DNA from: Catenovulum maritimum
Lineage (GTDB): Bacteria > Pseudomonadota > Gammaproteobacteria > Enterobacterales > Alteromonadaceae
Direction of reading: 5' to 3'
DNA: 64,000 nt
Assembly: GCF_001050375.1 (NCBI RefSeq)
Contig: NZ_KQ130490.1
Location: 23,776-87,775, forward strand
How positions within the stretch are numbered: position 1 is the stretch's first letter; each line of letters starts with the position of its first letter. The notes under the pieces are model-generated. The model saw only the letters and a program-made list of their open reading frames with translations, was not told the DNA's origin and did no database searches. The position numbers and the translations under genes were made by a program. Below are positions 1 through 9,500 of the stretch, piece by piece.

Positions 1-480
1 GATAGTGACAAAGTTGAACTAGCCGATGAATTCGAACTAGATGAAGATTTTAGCTTAGATGCGGAATCAGATACTGATTTAGTCGAAGACGAGCTAATTG
101 AAGATGATCTTGAAATCGAAGATTCAGAATCAGATTTAGAAAGTGATTTAACTGCAGCACCAGAAGACGCGACTGAATTAGACAATCTTGAAATTGAGCA
201 GGACAGCGACAAAGTTGAACTAGCCGATGAATTTGAACTCGATGAAGATTTTGGCTTAGATGCGGAATCAGATACTGATTTAGTAAAAGACGAGTTAATT
301 GTAGATGATCTTGAGACCGAAGATCCAGATTCAGATTTAGAAAGCGATTTAACTGCAGCACTAGAAGACGCGACTGAATTAGACGATCTTGAAATCGAAG
401 AGCCAGAATCAGATTTAGAAAGCGATAAAACTGAAATATCGGACGAATTTGAACTCGGTGACGATTTTAGTTTAGATGCG
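1..480 (+). repeat. Imperfect acidic coding repeats in the fimV-like gene
   Basis: A unit of 201 bases (67 codons) starts at 1 and again at 202. A shorter, more diverged third unit starts near 418. Each carries a core translating roughly as DSDKVELADEFELDEDF followed by LDAESDTDLV. Because the spacing stays a multiple of three, the reading frame is kept. The array probably extends left of the window. Confidence 0.85.
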
Positions 481-1488
481 GAAACAGACACAGATCTAGA
501 AGAACTTGAGATAGATAGCGATTTGGTTTTAGATGAAAACCAAATAGAAGATGAAATAAACTTTGATGATTTAGTTGAAGATTTATCAGCTGAAACAACT
601 AGTGCTCAAGATGACAACGAAGAACTCAGTTCTGATCTGGACGATATTGCTGATTTATCTTTAGACAGTTTATTAGATGATTCTGAGACAGAAACGAATC
701 AAGCCTCAACCTATTCTCCGACTGAAAAATTAGATCTGGACGACCATTTTGAATCCGAATTTAATGAATTATTGTCAGAAGAAGAGAGTTTAAATACGGC
801 TGATTCAACCCTGGATAGCAAAATCCAAGATGAGGAATTAGACTCATTACTCAATGCTGACTTTGATGAACTGCAAGCTGATCTTGAGGAAAGTGACGAA
901 ACGGAAGTCGATGAAGATGCAATTCCTGGCGACCTAGTTGTTGATTCCGCTGAATTACAAGAAATTGATGAATTTGAAAATACTAATTTTGATGAGTTAC
1001 TTGAAAAGCTAACGATAGAAGAAAATAGCGACGCTGTACCAGAATCAAATAAAGATGAAGTGTTAGCTGATTTAGACATGGATGATCTACTTGCAGCTGA
1101 AGAAGAATCTATAGAGCTTGAAGCTAGTCAAGAAAGCGACGATGTTGAAACTGAAATAGTTGATGATATAGCTGACTTTGAACAAGAAGGGTTAGTGGAT
1201 GTTGAAGATCTTTTAGAAGAGTTTGAATATGCAGAGCTCGACGCAGAGCCTTACAGTGAACCATTAAAAGATGTTGGTTTAGATGAGTTTATTGAAAAAG
1301 AAGATATTTCACTAGTCGATGTTGATAAAGAAGATAGCAATGGCATGCAAGCTAAACTAGATTTAGCTCGAGTTTATCTCGAGATTGATGACTATGAAAG
1401 TGCACAAACAGCGTTAGAAGACGTAATCGATAGTGGTGATGAGCAACAAATTCTTGAAGCTAAAGCATTGTTAGAAAGCTTAAAATAA
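1..1488 (+). CDS. FimV/HubP-like polar landmark protein, C-terminal part (5' end outside window)
   Basis: The frame is open from the first base to a TAA at 1486-1488, so this is the last 495 residues of a larger protein. Most of it is extremely acidic (Asp/Glu with Leu, Ser and Thr) and low in complexity, with imperfect 67-residue repeats at the left edge. The final ~45 residues form a TPR-like helical pair beginning AKLDLARVYLEIDD, which matches the conserved C-terminal FimV domain. FimV/HubP proteins sit at the cell pole, bind peptidoglycan through an N-terminal LysM domain (not visible here) and organise pili, flagella or chemoreceptors. A TTG at 523 could be misread as a start, but the acidic frame continues upstream of it. 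In many gammaproteobacteria truA follows fimV; here it does not. The assignment rests on the C-terminal domain and the acidic composition. Confidence 0.75.
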   Translation, partial: DSDKVELADEFELDEDFSLDAESDTDLVEDELIEDDLEIEDSESDLESDLTAAPEDATELDNLEIEQDSDKVELADEFELDEDFGLDAESDTDLVKDELIVDDLETEDPDSDLESDLTAALEDATELDDLEIEEPESDLESDKTEISDEFELGDDFSLDAETDTDLEELEIDSDLVLDENQIEDEINFDDLVEDLSAETTSAQDDNEELSSDLDDIADLSLDSLLDDSETETNQASTYSPTEKLDLDDHFESEFNELLSEEESLNTADSTLDSKIQDEELDSLLNADFDELQADLEESDETEVDEDAIPGDLVVDSAELQEIDEFENTNFDELLEKLTIEENSDAVPESNKDEVLADLDMDDLLAAEEESIELEASQESDDVETEIVDDIADFEQEGLVDVEDLLEEFEYAELDAEPYSEPLKDVGLDEFIEKEDISLVDVDKEDSNGMQAKLDLARVYLEIDDYESAQTALEDVIDSGDEQQILEAKALLESLK

Positions 1489-1515
1489 CGAGCTTTTCTA
1501 AAGCAAATATAGCCA

Positions 1516-1536
1516 GCCTAGTGATATTGACTAGGC
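1516..1536 (+). terminator. Small hairpin after the fimV-like gene
   Basis: A 7-base perfect stem (GCCTAGT / ACTAGGC) with a 7-base loop lies 28 bases past the stop codon. No T-run follows, so this is at best a weak terminator or a 3'-end stabiliser. Confidence 0.35.
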
Positions 1537-1606
1537 ACCAACTAATTTAGAATGAGACCCTGTAACGTATTCTGTGTAACTGCTAAGTTATTAAATTCCC
1601 GGATTT

Positions 1607-1918
1607 TTATTGTTGCGTACTTTTTTCTTGCAGAGAAATAGTTGTAATCGATTTTACTGAACTTTGAAAATATTTTTCTTTGATTTTAACGTACTCCGGA
1701 TCAGAAAAAAAACGCTTCATGGCATCTTCACTTGGAAAGTCTATAGTAAAGACACGATTAATTGGCTTGTCACTTTTTGATTTTAAAACCTCACTCACTT
1801 TAAAATCAAAACCAAAATTACCACCAAATGAATTCAGTATTGGTAACATATTTTCGCGATATTTTTGATAACCTATTTCATCGATAACCTCGATACCCAT
1901 TATTCTTTCAAATGCCAT
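1607..1918 (-). CDS. DUF1330 family protein
   Basis: A 103-residue cytoplasmic protein without signal or membrane segments. The layout is that of the DUF1330 dimeric alpha/beta-barrel (ferredoxin-like) family: an N-terminal strand (IEVIDEIGYQKYRENMLPIL), a central GGxFGFDFKV-like turn, and the late segment FPSEDAMKRFFSDPEYVKI, the usual 'W/F-PS-x-E-A-x-x-F-x-x-D-x-x-Y' pattern. A GGAG ribosome-binding site lies about 6 bases upstream of the ATG. It stands alone, convergent with the fimV-like gene and divergent from the binding protein at 2166. No catalytic function is established for the family, and none can be read from this sequence. Confidence 0.7.
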   Translation of the reverse strand: MAFERIMGIEVIDEIGYQKYRENMLPILNSFGGNFGFDFKVSEVLKSKSDKPINRVFTIDFPSEDAMKRFFSDPEYVKIKEKYFQSSVKSITTISLQEKSTQQ

Positions 1919-2165
1919 ACTGACTCCAAATTAAACAAATAAGACTAAGAATTGATATTTATTTCGATCTAGCTATTTAAAATGAGAGTCAACGTAATTA
2001 ATAAGATATTAAAAACAAAAGGTTAAGTTATTTTCATTACGAGTTTGTTTTTCTTTCGCGCACTGAGAACATTAAATAAAACAAAAGAGTCTTAATGCAG
2101 CAATACTCTTATCCTAAAAGTTAATACTTTGCTAAACTTTGATAAAGCCAATTAAGATCCTTATC

Positions 2166-3008
2166 ATGAAACAATATAAACAAGTTACTGAAAAATCAGT
2201 AAGACTAGCGCTATTGAGCTGGTTTGTTATATTTATATGCTTTCTGCCAAATACCGCTATTAGTAAAACGATTTTATTAGTTACTCCAAGTAGTTCTCCG
2301 ATTGACGTACGTGGTAATTATGCGAGTGGATTATTGATTGAAGCGCTCACTTTGTATGCGCCAGGTAAGTACAATGTGATTTTTAGTGAACCTATGAACG
2401 AAGCTAGAGCAGAAAGACAAATGCATGATGGAACTAACGTTCACGTCATGTGGGCTGCTGCCCGCAAAGAATGGAATGAGTCTTTAATTGTTATAAAACA
2501 GCCTTTATTAAAAGGTTTACTTGGGCAACGAGTCTTATTAATTAATAAGCACAAACAGCCGCTATTTGACCAAATAACTAATATAAATGAACTTAAAAAA
2601 CTTAAGTTAGGTACAGGGCATGTTTGGTCTATCACTCGTATTTTTGAACAAAATAACTTTAACTTGGTGACTAGTTCTAATTATGAAGGTTTGTTTAAAA
2701 TGTTGGAATTAGGCAGGTTTGATTACTTTCCGAGGGGGGTAAACGAAGTGATTGAAGAATTTAATAGTCGCAGCAAAAACTACCCCAATATGGTCATTGA
2801 ACAAAATATTCTACTACAAACCGATTTGCCTGTTTATTATTACGTTACTCCTTCGGAGCCTAAATTAGCAGAAGATATTGCAGTAGGTTTAGATAGGCTA
2901 GTAAAAAATGGCGGGTTCGATAAACTGTTTAAACAACACTTTAGCCAGCTACAGCAGGAGTTACAGCTAGCTAAACGTAGGGTTTTTACGATCGCATCAC
3001 CTCATTAG
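2166..3008 (+). CDS. Periplasmic solute-binding-like protein (SBP_bac_3 type), unaccompanied by a transporter
   Basis: This encodes 280 residues from the ATG at 2166. An upstream in-frame TTG (2139) would add nine residues ahead of the signal peptide and is less likely. Residues about 13-36 form a hydrophobic export signal ending near AIS-K. The mature part reads as a small extracellular solute-binding domain, with a GNYASGLLIEALTLY opening, a central GTGHVWSITRIFEQNNF hinge region and a C-terminal GGFDKLFKQHFSQL helix, as in amino-acid-type binding proteins. There is no permease or ATPase gene nearby. It may therefore be an orphan sensor or binding protein, like many SBP_bac_3 relatives in Alteromonadales. 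Its last four bases overlap the end of the convergent beta-helix gene. The ligand is unknown. Confidence 0.65.
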   Translation: MKQYKQVTEKSVRLALLSWFVIFICFLPNTAISKTILLVTPSSSPIDVRGNYASGLLIEALTLYAPGKYNVIFSEPMNEARAERQMHDGTNVHVMWAAARKEWNESLIVIKQPLLKGLLGQRVLLINKHKQPLFDQITNINELKKLKLGTGHVWSITRIFEQNNFNLVTSSNYEGLFKMLELGRFDYFPRGVNEVIEEFNSRSKNYPNMVIEQNILLQTDLPVYYYVTPSEPKLAEDIAVGLDRLVKNGGFDKLFKQHFSQLQQELQLAKRRVFTIASPH

Positions 3009-4489
3009 TATGCGCGTACCTTTATATAACTACAGCTGTTATTAGAAGCCAATTGTAGGATAGTGCCAGTAAAGCCATTTGAGCTAGTATACTTACTTGT
3101 CATTTCTACACTGCCACTACCGTCAATTGACGAAATAGAGCCTCTAAAGTCACAGCTTGGATTGGTATCACTATCCCAAAACTGTACATTTTCACCTGAC
3201 AAATTTTGACCAAAATCTATACAAGTTGCACCAGACAAAGTGATTTCCGTTTTGCTGTTCCAGTTAATCGAAATTGTTGAATCACAGCCAGTTGGATCTG
3301 TGTTGTTGGCAGAATCATCATCTTGATTAGTTGGAGTTTCAGGGTTAGTCGGATCTTCTGGATCTGTTTCAGAAGGCGTAGAGCCACAACCATTGGTTAA
3401 CTCGTCAAAGCACGCATAAGGGCCTTGGTATGCCTGTTCAATCGAACTATCCAATTGATCATCCATTTTATTTAATTGATAAGTAGCTTCTACGACTTTA
3501 GTACCACTGTCTAACCGAATGTTATTTTTCGCGTGAACTGTCTCTTCGAGAATTTTAAATATAGGAGAAGAGGATCTTAAGACAAATTCATTGTCATATA
3601 TGTTAGACGATCTATGTTCTTGGTAGGTAAAAATAGCATGGGCAAGATTATTGTCGTTTTCCCAATCCATTTTGTTATATCTAACAATAACGTCTGTTCC
3701 TTTTAAATCGACAAAACTATCAGCAGCAGGGTTACCGCTTGTACCTATAATTCCTTTGCCACTTAAGTAATTTGACTCTATCACTGTACCTTTGGTGCCT
3801 GACTTAACATCAAATGTCTCAGCCGTTATGTTTGGCCCTATAGTACAACCACCAATCAAATTATAGTTACTCGAATCTAGGGTGGCAGATTCATGACCAT
3901 TATGCGTACCAACATATACTCCTTCTCCGAAACCTTCTTTACCACTGCGTTTACCTGTATTGTGAATAAAACAGTTGGTTAATTTATTGTAAGAACTGGA
4001 TTTTCGAAAATGGACTGCTTCTGCGCCAATATCTGACACTTCAATATTATCAATTTTGTTATAATTCGCGCCTTCAAGCATAATGCCTTTTTGTGCTGTT
4101 TTAAATTTCAAATCTTTAATCAACCAATGATCACCAGTTAAATACAAAATATAACCAGAATCGACATTTTCACCTCTTAATGTTTGCTTGTCAGATTTAG
4201 CGTAACTTCTAAGTACAATAGGATTAGAAGCTGTGCCACTTCGGTCACTATAAAAGTGAGCAGGGCTGCTTCCACTATTTGCTAGACCTTTTTGGCCTAT
4301 ATAAGTACCTGGGTAGACAATAATCTCATCCCCTGAGTTCGCATTCTTAAGCGCATTTTGCAGCTCAGTTGCAGAATAAACGTTGATATTTTCAGCTGCG
4401 AGATTAAACGATATGCCACAAGAAATTAACGATGAAGTACAAAGTGCAAATATTGCAGACATCTTGGTTTTGGTATTTATTTTTTTCAT
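3005..4489 (-). CDS. Secreted right-handed beta-helix protein (polysaccharide lyase-like) with cysteine-rich C-terminal domain
   Basis: I place the start at 4489 (494 residues) rather than at the upstream frame opening (4546). The 4489 ATG is followed by a good export signal, and a GGGA lies upstream. The signal contains LISC-G around residue 23, which fits a lipobox, although SPase I cleavage after NLAA is also possible. The mature part opens with INVYSATELQNALKNANSGD and IVYPGTY, a typical entry to pectate-lyase-fold parallel beta-helices. Successive coils follow (HWLIKDLKF, NKIDNIEVSD, NKLTNCFIHNTG, TVIESNYLSG, IVRYNKMD). After a Thr/Pro/Asp/Glu-rich linker comes a ~90-residue domain with four cysteines, perhaps for carbohydrate binding. 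Polysaccharide lyase or epimerase activity (pectate, alginate or chondroitin-like) is plausible. I cannot assign a PL family or catalytic residues from sequence alone. Confidence 0.65.
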   Translation of the reverse strand: MKKINTKTKMSAIFALCTSSLISCGISFNLAAENINVYSATELQNALKNANSGDEIIVYPGTYIGQKGLANSGSSPAHFYSDRSGTASNPIVLRSYAKSDKQTLRGENVDSGYILYLTGDHWLIKDLKFKTAQKGIMLEGANYNKIDNIEVSDIGAEAVHFRKSSSYNKLTNCFIHNTGKRSGKEGFGEGVYVGTHNGHESATLDSSNYNLIGGCTIGPNITAETFDVKSGTKGTVIESNYLSGKGIIGTSGNPAADSFVDLKGTDVIVRYNKMDWENDNNLAHAIFTYQEHRSSNIYDNEFVLRSSSPIFKILEETVHAKNNIRLDSGTKVVEATYQLNKMDDQLDSSIEQAYQGPYACFDELTNGCGSTPSETDPEDPTNPETPTNQDDDSANNTDPTGCDSTISINWNSKTEITLSGATCIDFGQNLSGENVQFWDSDTNPSCDFRGSISSIDGSGSVEMTSKYTSSNGFTGTILQLASNNSCSYIKVRAY

Positions 4490-4647
4490 AAAAGAATGAT
4501 CCCATGTGTTTAATTGTGTCAGAGTTAAGTATTCAAATGTAAACATTTACTTAACATTTAAAACATTAACACAACACAATTGGCCTGACAACATGATCAT
4601 TTAGACAGTTGTTTTATTATAAATTCACTTTTCATTCGTTTAAATAA

Positions 4648-4838
4648 CCTTAACTCGGGATAAGAAATTAGCTAGCCTCATTAAGTTATTGGTATTATTA
4701 GTTTTTTATTTATTGAAAGGTATTTTGTCTTAGAACAAGGCGAATTTGCGTACGTAATAGTTGGCTATTACTAGCGAATTCAACGCAGTTATCAGGAAAA
4801 AGACCCTCAAGAAAGCAAGTTGTTATCCCGAATTGAGG
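4648..4838 (+). mobile_element. MITE-like non-coding element, type A, copy 1 (191 bp)
   Basis: The ends are imperfect inverted repeats. The left end reads CCTTAACTCGGGATAA; the right end, reverse-complemented, reads CCTCAATTCGGGATAA, and similarity continues for several more bases. The interior has a perfect 7-base stem-loop (GTAATAG / CTATTAC, 4754-4771). ATAA flanks both sides, a possible but low-complexity target duplication. No ORF is present. A second copy at 53315-53493 is alike along its whole length apart from a 12-base shortening at the internal stem-loop, so this is a real repeated unit. No known family name is assigned. Confidence 0.75.
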
Positions 4839-4988
4839 ATAAATAACATAAATAAAACCTAATTTAGCTTATTTTAAATATTAATTGGTTACTTTATTAG
4901 GTTTAATATTACACTATTGGTAAGGTGGGTTTACCTTTATTGGGGTTTACGGTGTGCTGTTTTGAACAAAACTATGGGATAAGACTGG

Positions 4989-5040
4989 AGCAGGCGGCTT
5001 ATTCAACCAATGCCATTATTGATTGAATAACTAGCCTGCT
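4989..5040. terminator. Long imperfect hairpin downstream of the PEBP-family gene
   Basis: Arms 4989-5006 and 5023-5040 pair over 18 positions with three mismatches, around a 16-base loop. It lies just beyond the stop of the minus-strand gene at 5052. No T-run follows on the minus strand, so transcription termination or mRNA 3'-end protection is only inferred. Confidence 0.5.
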
Positions 5041-5051
5041 GCCTGAAAAAA

Positions 5052-5606
5052 TTAGCGCTTATATAAAGCAGTTATACTGGCGGTTTCAATCGTATTTGCA
5101 TTAATCATATAACCGGTTAGCGCACCAGAAGCATTTTCTGCTATATCTAGTTTTTCGACTGAGAGTGCATGCAAAGTAAATTTATAATTGTGGGTGCCAT
5201 GCCCTTTTGGCGGACAAGCACCGCCAAAACCGGCGACACCGTAATCATTTTGTATTTGTTTGCTACCTGTAGGCATCTGATTTTGTTTAGCGCTGCCAGC
5301 ATTGGTATCGAGTTGATTTACACTCACTGGGATATTAATGACTTGCCAATGCCACCAGCCGCTACCTGTTGGTGCATCGGGATCATATACTGTAATTGCA
5401 AAACTTTTTGTGCCTTTAGGTGGGTTACTCCAACTCAGTTGTGGAGACTTATCCTCACCGGTACAGCCAAAGCCAGCAAATTCATGTTTTTTAGACATGT
5501 ACTGATTTTCCTCAATATCAGCGCTTTTTAGCGTAAAGTGATCAGCGAACAGACTACCGCTGCAAAAAAGGCTTAATACAGGTAAAAACTTAATTAAATT
5601 AGACAT
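5052..5606 (-). CDS. Secreted YbhB/YbcL-type PEBP (Raf kinase inhibitor-like) protein
   Basis: A 184-residue protein with an N-terminal signal peptide (about 1-21, cleavage near LFA-D). The phosphatidylethanolamine-binding-protein fold is marked by its two hallmark segments: YDPDAPTGSGWWHWQV, and a GGxCPPKGHGTHNYKFTLHAL region that lines the ligand-binding pocket. Length and order match the bacterial YbhB/YbcL family, whose physiological role is still unclear. An export signal is common in this branch and points to the periplasm. AAGGA precedes the ATG by about 7 bases. It is a single gene, probably ending at the hairpin 4989-5040. Confidence 0.9.
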   Translation of the reverse strand: MSNLIKFLPVLSLFCSGSLFADHFTLKSADIEENQYMSKKHEFAGFGCTGEDKSPQLSWSNPPKGTKSFAITVYDPDAPTGSGWWHWQVINIPVSVNQLDTNAGSAKQNQMPTGSKQIQNDYGVAGFGGACPPKGHGTHNYKFTLHALSVEKLDIAENASGALTGYMINANTIETASITALYKR

Positions 5607-5694
5607 TTTAATTCCTTGCTTGTCGATTTATCGTGTTATCCATTCTAGGTATTTTAGCTATTTACGCTTTAACAAAAGCCGTCAAGTTTTTGCC

Positions 5695-6504
5695 TTAATC
5701 TGCCATTTTAGTTTTTCTCAGCTCAGATGGCGTTAAGTTAAATCGACTTTTAAACCTTTGGCTAAATCTAGCCGCGGATATATAACCACATCTTTCTGCA
5801 ATGATGCCTATACTGTCTTCAGTTGTTTGCAGTAAATGAAGTGCTAAACCGAGTTTAGTTTGGTCTTTAATTTCTTGTAAACTGGTGTTTTCAGTTTTTA
5901 ACCTTCGTCTTAATGTTGATTCGCTCATGGCTAATTTAGTACAAATTAAGGGTAATGATAAATCTTGAAAATGAGCTGCTTGGTATAACTTGAGTATTTG
6001 ATGGCGAATGTTGGATTTAGCAATCATAGCTAATATATCTTGGTGCCCAAGTTCACACAATAAGTGTAATATTTCTTGTCTTCTTGATGGCAAGATAGCC
6101 TGTGGTGCCCACTCAGCACATTGAATAAATTGGTCTAAACATAAATTTAAGCTTTGTGTTACTTGGCCTTTATAAATGTTTTTTTCGACACGCTTTGGTG
6201 GGGCAAAACCACTAAAATCTTCTAATTCAAATTCTATTAATAACGCATAGTAGCTTTGTGCTTTGGGGATATTTCTCATGTTTAAGCTGGAAGTATCAGC
6301 TAAAAAGACAAATTCACCTGATTGGCAACTAATAGGAGTTTCTTTACCGACAACCTTTTCACCATTGATTACAATAATTAAAGTCGGCTTTAAAATAGGC
6401 ACATTTAACAGCCGTTGTTGCTGGATTGACGTGTAGACAGAAAAAGGCAAGTTAATTACATTTTTTTCAAGGATTCGTTCAATATTTTGTTTAAGTTGTT
6501 CCAT
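5695..6504 (-). CDS. AraC-family transcriptional regulator
   Basis: The start is taken at the ATG at 6504 (269 residues). The longer frame begins with TTG at 6534, whereas AAGG lies properly ahead of 6504. The C-terminal ~95 residues hold the two helix-turn-helix units of AraC/XylS DNA-binding domains: LSLPLICTKLAMSESTLRRRLK for the first, and GIIAERCGYISAARFSQRFK followed by the signature exit FNLTPSELR for the second. The N-terminal part is a cupin-like effector or dimerisation domain with no recognisable ligand motif. It lies 32 bases after the HD-GYP gene on the same strand, so the two are probably co-transcribed and may belong to one signalling output. Targets are unknown. Confidence 0.85.
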   Translation of the reverse strand: MEQLKQNIERILEKNVINLPFSVYTSIQQQRLLNVPILKPTLIIVINGEKVVGKETPISCQSGEFVFLADTSSLNMRNIPKAQSYYALLIEFELEDFSGFAPPKRVEKNIYKGQVTQSLNLCLDQFIQCAEWAPQAILPSRRQEILHLLCELGHQDILAMIAKSNIRHQILKLYQAAHFQDLSLPLICTKLAMSESTLRRRLKTENTSLQEIKDQTKLGLALHLLQTTEDSIGIIAERCGYISAARFSQRFKSRFNLTPSELRKTKMAD

Positions 6505-6536
6505 GTTATACCTTGAAGCTTGAGCAATGCCCAAAT

Positions 6537-9500
6537 TTACGCTTTACTCAAGTACTTAGTTATATCAACCTTATCTATTTGTGCATCACTTAGATATTTT
6601 TTTGCGTATTTTAAATAAATACCTGAGGTTAAAAATAACTCAAATACGTCTTGGTCGACATGCTGATCTTTGACCATTTTAGCTAGTATATCAATTGCAA
6701 CACTGAGTGGTTTAGCTTTTTTATAGGGTCGATCTGCTGCTGTGAGTGCTTCAAAAATATCCGCTAGAACGAGTACTCTTTCAGGTACAGATAGGTCATC
6801 TTTACTGAGCTTTCTAGGATAGCCAGTACCAATTAGAGTCTCATGATGGGTAGAAGCATATCTGGGCACTTTAGAAAGCTCAGGTGGAAATGGCACATTC
6901 TCTAACATTTTTATCGTGCTGATAATGTGTTCATTAATTTTATACCTATCTTCAGCAGTTAAGGTGCCTCGCTTTATTTTTAGATTATACAGTTCGCCCA
7001 GATTATATTTATACGCAGGTGGCTGAATTTTAATGCCGTGCTTTTCGTCGTAAGAGATAGCTTTATCGTGTTGAATTAAATGCTCGGGTTTGTCAGATAA
7101 TAAATGTTCAGTGACTGGGAGCCTTTCTTCATCGAGCGAAACTCTCAGCTCTTCAATGGGTGACAAACCTATCTTATCGTCAAAATTACGTTGCCAAGTG
7201 ATCTTAGCGAGTTGCTCTAGCCTTTGCGTATTCTTCTCATCCATAAACTCACCACCAACATTGGTTGAGGCAATAAAAGAAAAATTTTTGATTAAATCAG
7301 ATTGTTGGCGTTTTAGCTTACGTTTTAGCGCCAGTTTTCGTTCAGGATGTTGAATCATATTTTGATAATAATTGATTTCGGCATCTCGCCATAAAACTTC
7401 AAATCTCATCCTAATTTCGTGAATTCGATTATAAATAGTTTCTAATTTAGTGCCTTTATCAACTATGTGTTCAGGTGTGGTTATTTTGCCACAGTCATGC
7501 AACCAAGCGGCTAAACTAAATTCCCTAAACTCATCTTCATTATTAAATTTAAAATCTTTAAACGGCGCATTATTATTTAATGCTGCTTCTTTCGCTAGCA
7601 TAATGCCTAACTCTGGTACTCTTTCGCAATGTCCTGCTGTATATGGTGATTTATCATCAATCGCTTGGGCAATTAATTCTATAAAGGACTCCATGAGTGC
7701 TTTTTGATTATTTTCATGCTCTTGAATCGATTTACTCATATCTACCATAGACGTTGCTAGTTTTTGAATTTCGATAACACTGCTTTCCATGGTGGTGACT
7801 TGGCTAAATTGGCGGTTTTTAATTTTTTGGTTTTCTAAAACCAAACGTTTAATTGGTGAAACTATCGGTGTAGCAAAAAACCATGAAATAGGCAAAATCA
7901 GTAATAAACTTGCAGTTGTGATGGCGATGGATACTTTTATTTTTTCTCGACTTGAGGCCAAAACCGACGACTTTGGTACTGTAATCGCCAGATAATCTGT
8001 CTTGTTTTGATTAATGCTGATTGGCATCATATAAACGTATTTTTCTACCTCATTTAACTCGACTTCCAAAAGTTGAGAGAAATTAGATGTCTGTTTAATT
8101 AATTGCGTCAACTCAGAGTAGGGCACAGTACCTATAGTTTTAATTCCTTTCACTTGGCCATTATTTAACCATTTATCGTCTAAAGCTGCGAGGTAATTTG
8201 CTGGTATCTGCTTAATCGCAAAATTGAGTAAATTAATTAAATCTTGTTGATTTTTTTGGACGAGCAAGTGGATGGAACTTGGTAATACGTTTTCTGACAA
8301 ATGGCTCAATGAATGATATTGAATATTCTTGATGAAAAATTGGTTTTGCATATATCTTAAAACCACTTCATTATCTAAACCTGCATCGACTTTTCCTTGG
8401 CTAACTTGCTGCAATAAACTTCTCGTGTCAGCAACTTCAATAATTTTTATTTCGGGGTATTTAGACTTTACTACTTCGATGATTGACCATCCTTTTGGAA
8501 TGGCTAGCGTTTTGTTTGAAAGTTCGGAAAGTTCAGTAATAATAGGCAAATTAGGTTGTGTCACAATTGAAAAGGGTAGCTCTAACAGCGCTTCACTCAG
8601 TAAGCCCTTATTTTTATTTGTTGAGGTATAAAAAACGGAGTGGAGCATATCGATTTCTTGCTTGTCGAATTTCTCAACTAATTCACTCCATGTAAAACCA
8701 TTAATAAAGGTGATAGGTAAATTGAGCATTTCTGAAATTGCATAGAGTAAATCAATACCGTAGCCATGCGGCTCACCACCAACACTAAAGTCGATGGGGG
8801 CCCAATTGCTTTCATTCGAAATAAAAATATTAGGGTACTTAGTTAAAGTGGCTAATTGTTGTTGATTGAGTGTTAGCGGCGTCAACTCTGGTAACCGAGA
8901 AGTTTCATTTTTCTGGTTGGAAGCAATTAATTCCCCTAATTGATTGAAAATATACATTTCGCTTTCGAGTAAGCTGGTTTCATTTTGCTCAATTAAATAA
9001 TCCGATAAATTGGATAAGGGGATATCGGCAGCTAAAACTGTGTTGCTATTGTTTAATCTGATTGAATAAGTTTGCCCTGGAGCCTGTAAATGACTAAATA
9101 AATAGGGTTGGGTCTTATTTACTTTGTCCACTTGAGCTTGTGTAAACCAGACTCTTTCTTTTGGATTGTAATTTGTTGTTTCTGTTCGGGTGACTCTTAA
9201 GTTGAAGTTTTCATCGTAATAGTGAGTTTTTTTTATTTTATTTTGGATATCAACAACTAGCCATCTGTCACTGACATTTGCTTGATATTGTTGGCGCACA
9301 GTTTGGCTGGTATTTAAATTTATGACTTCGTAGAAATGTCCATTGTCATAGCCGACATATAAGGCATAAAGCAGAGGGTTTGTTTCAATTATTTGTGACA
9401 ACAAAGAACGAAGTGCTACTTTATCCGTACTTTGTTTATCTATGATCTCTTGGCTTTTGGAGAGAATTCGAATCGTATTCTCAGCATTTTCGTTTATTTG

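Larger units (their letters stand above)
4490..5051. other. Intergenic region, 562 bases, holding a MITE-like element and a long hairpin
   Basis: There is no credible gene here. The region contains the upstream sequence of the beta-helix gene, the inverted-repeat element at 4648-4838, and the hairpin at 4989-5040 next to the end of the PEBP-family gene. Confidence 0.7.

Noticed and set aside
711-1079. Open minus-strand frame of 122 residues opposite the fimV-like gene
   Set aside because: Serine-rich mirror of the acidic GAT/GAA codons on the other strand; no ribosome-binding site or family similarity.
523-1488. Separate gene starting at TTG 523
   Set aside because: The same frame is open back to base 1 with the same acidic repeat composition, so this is the interior of a longer gene.
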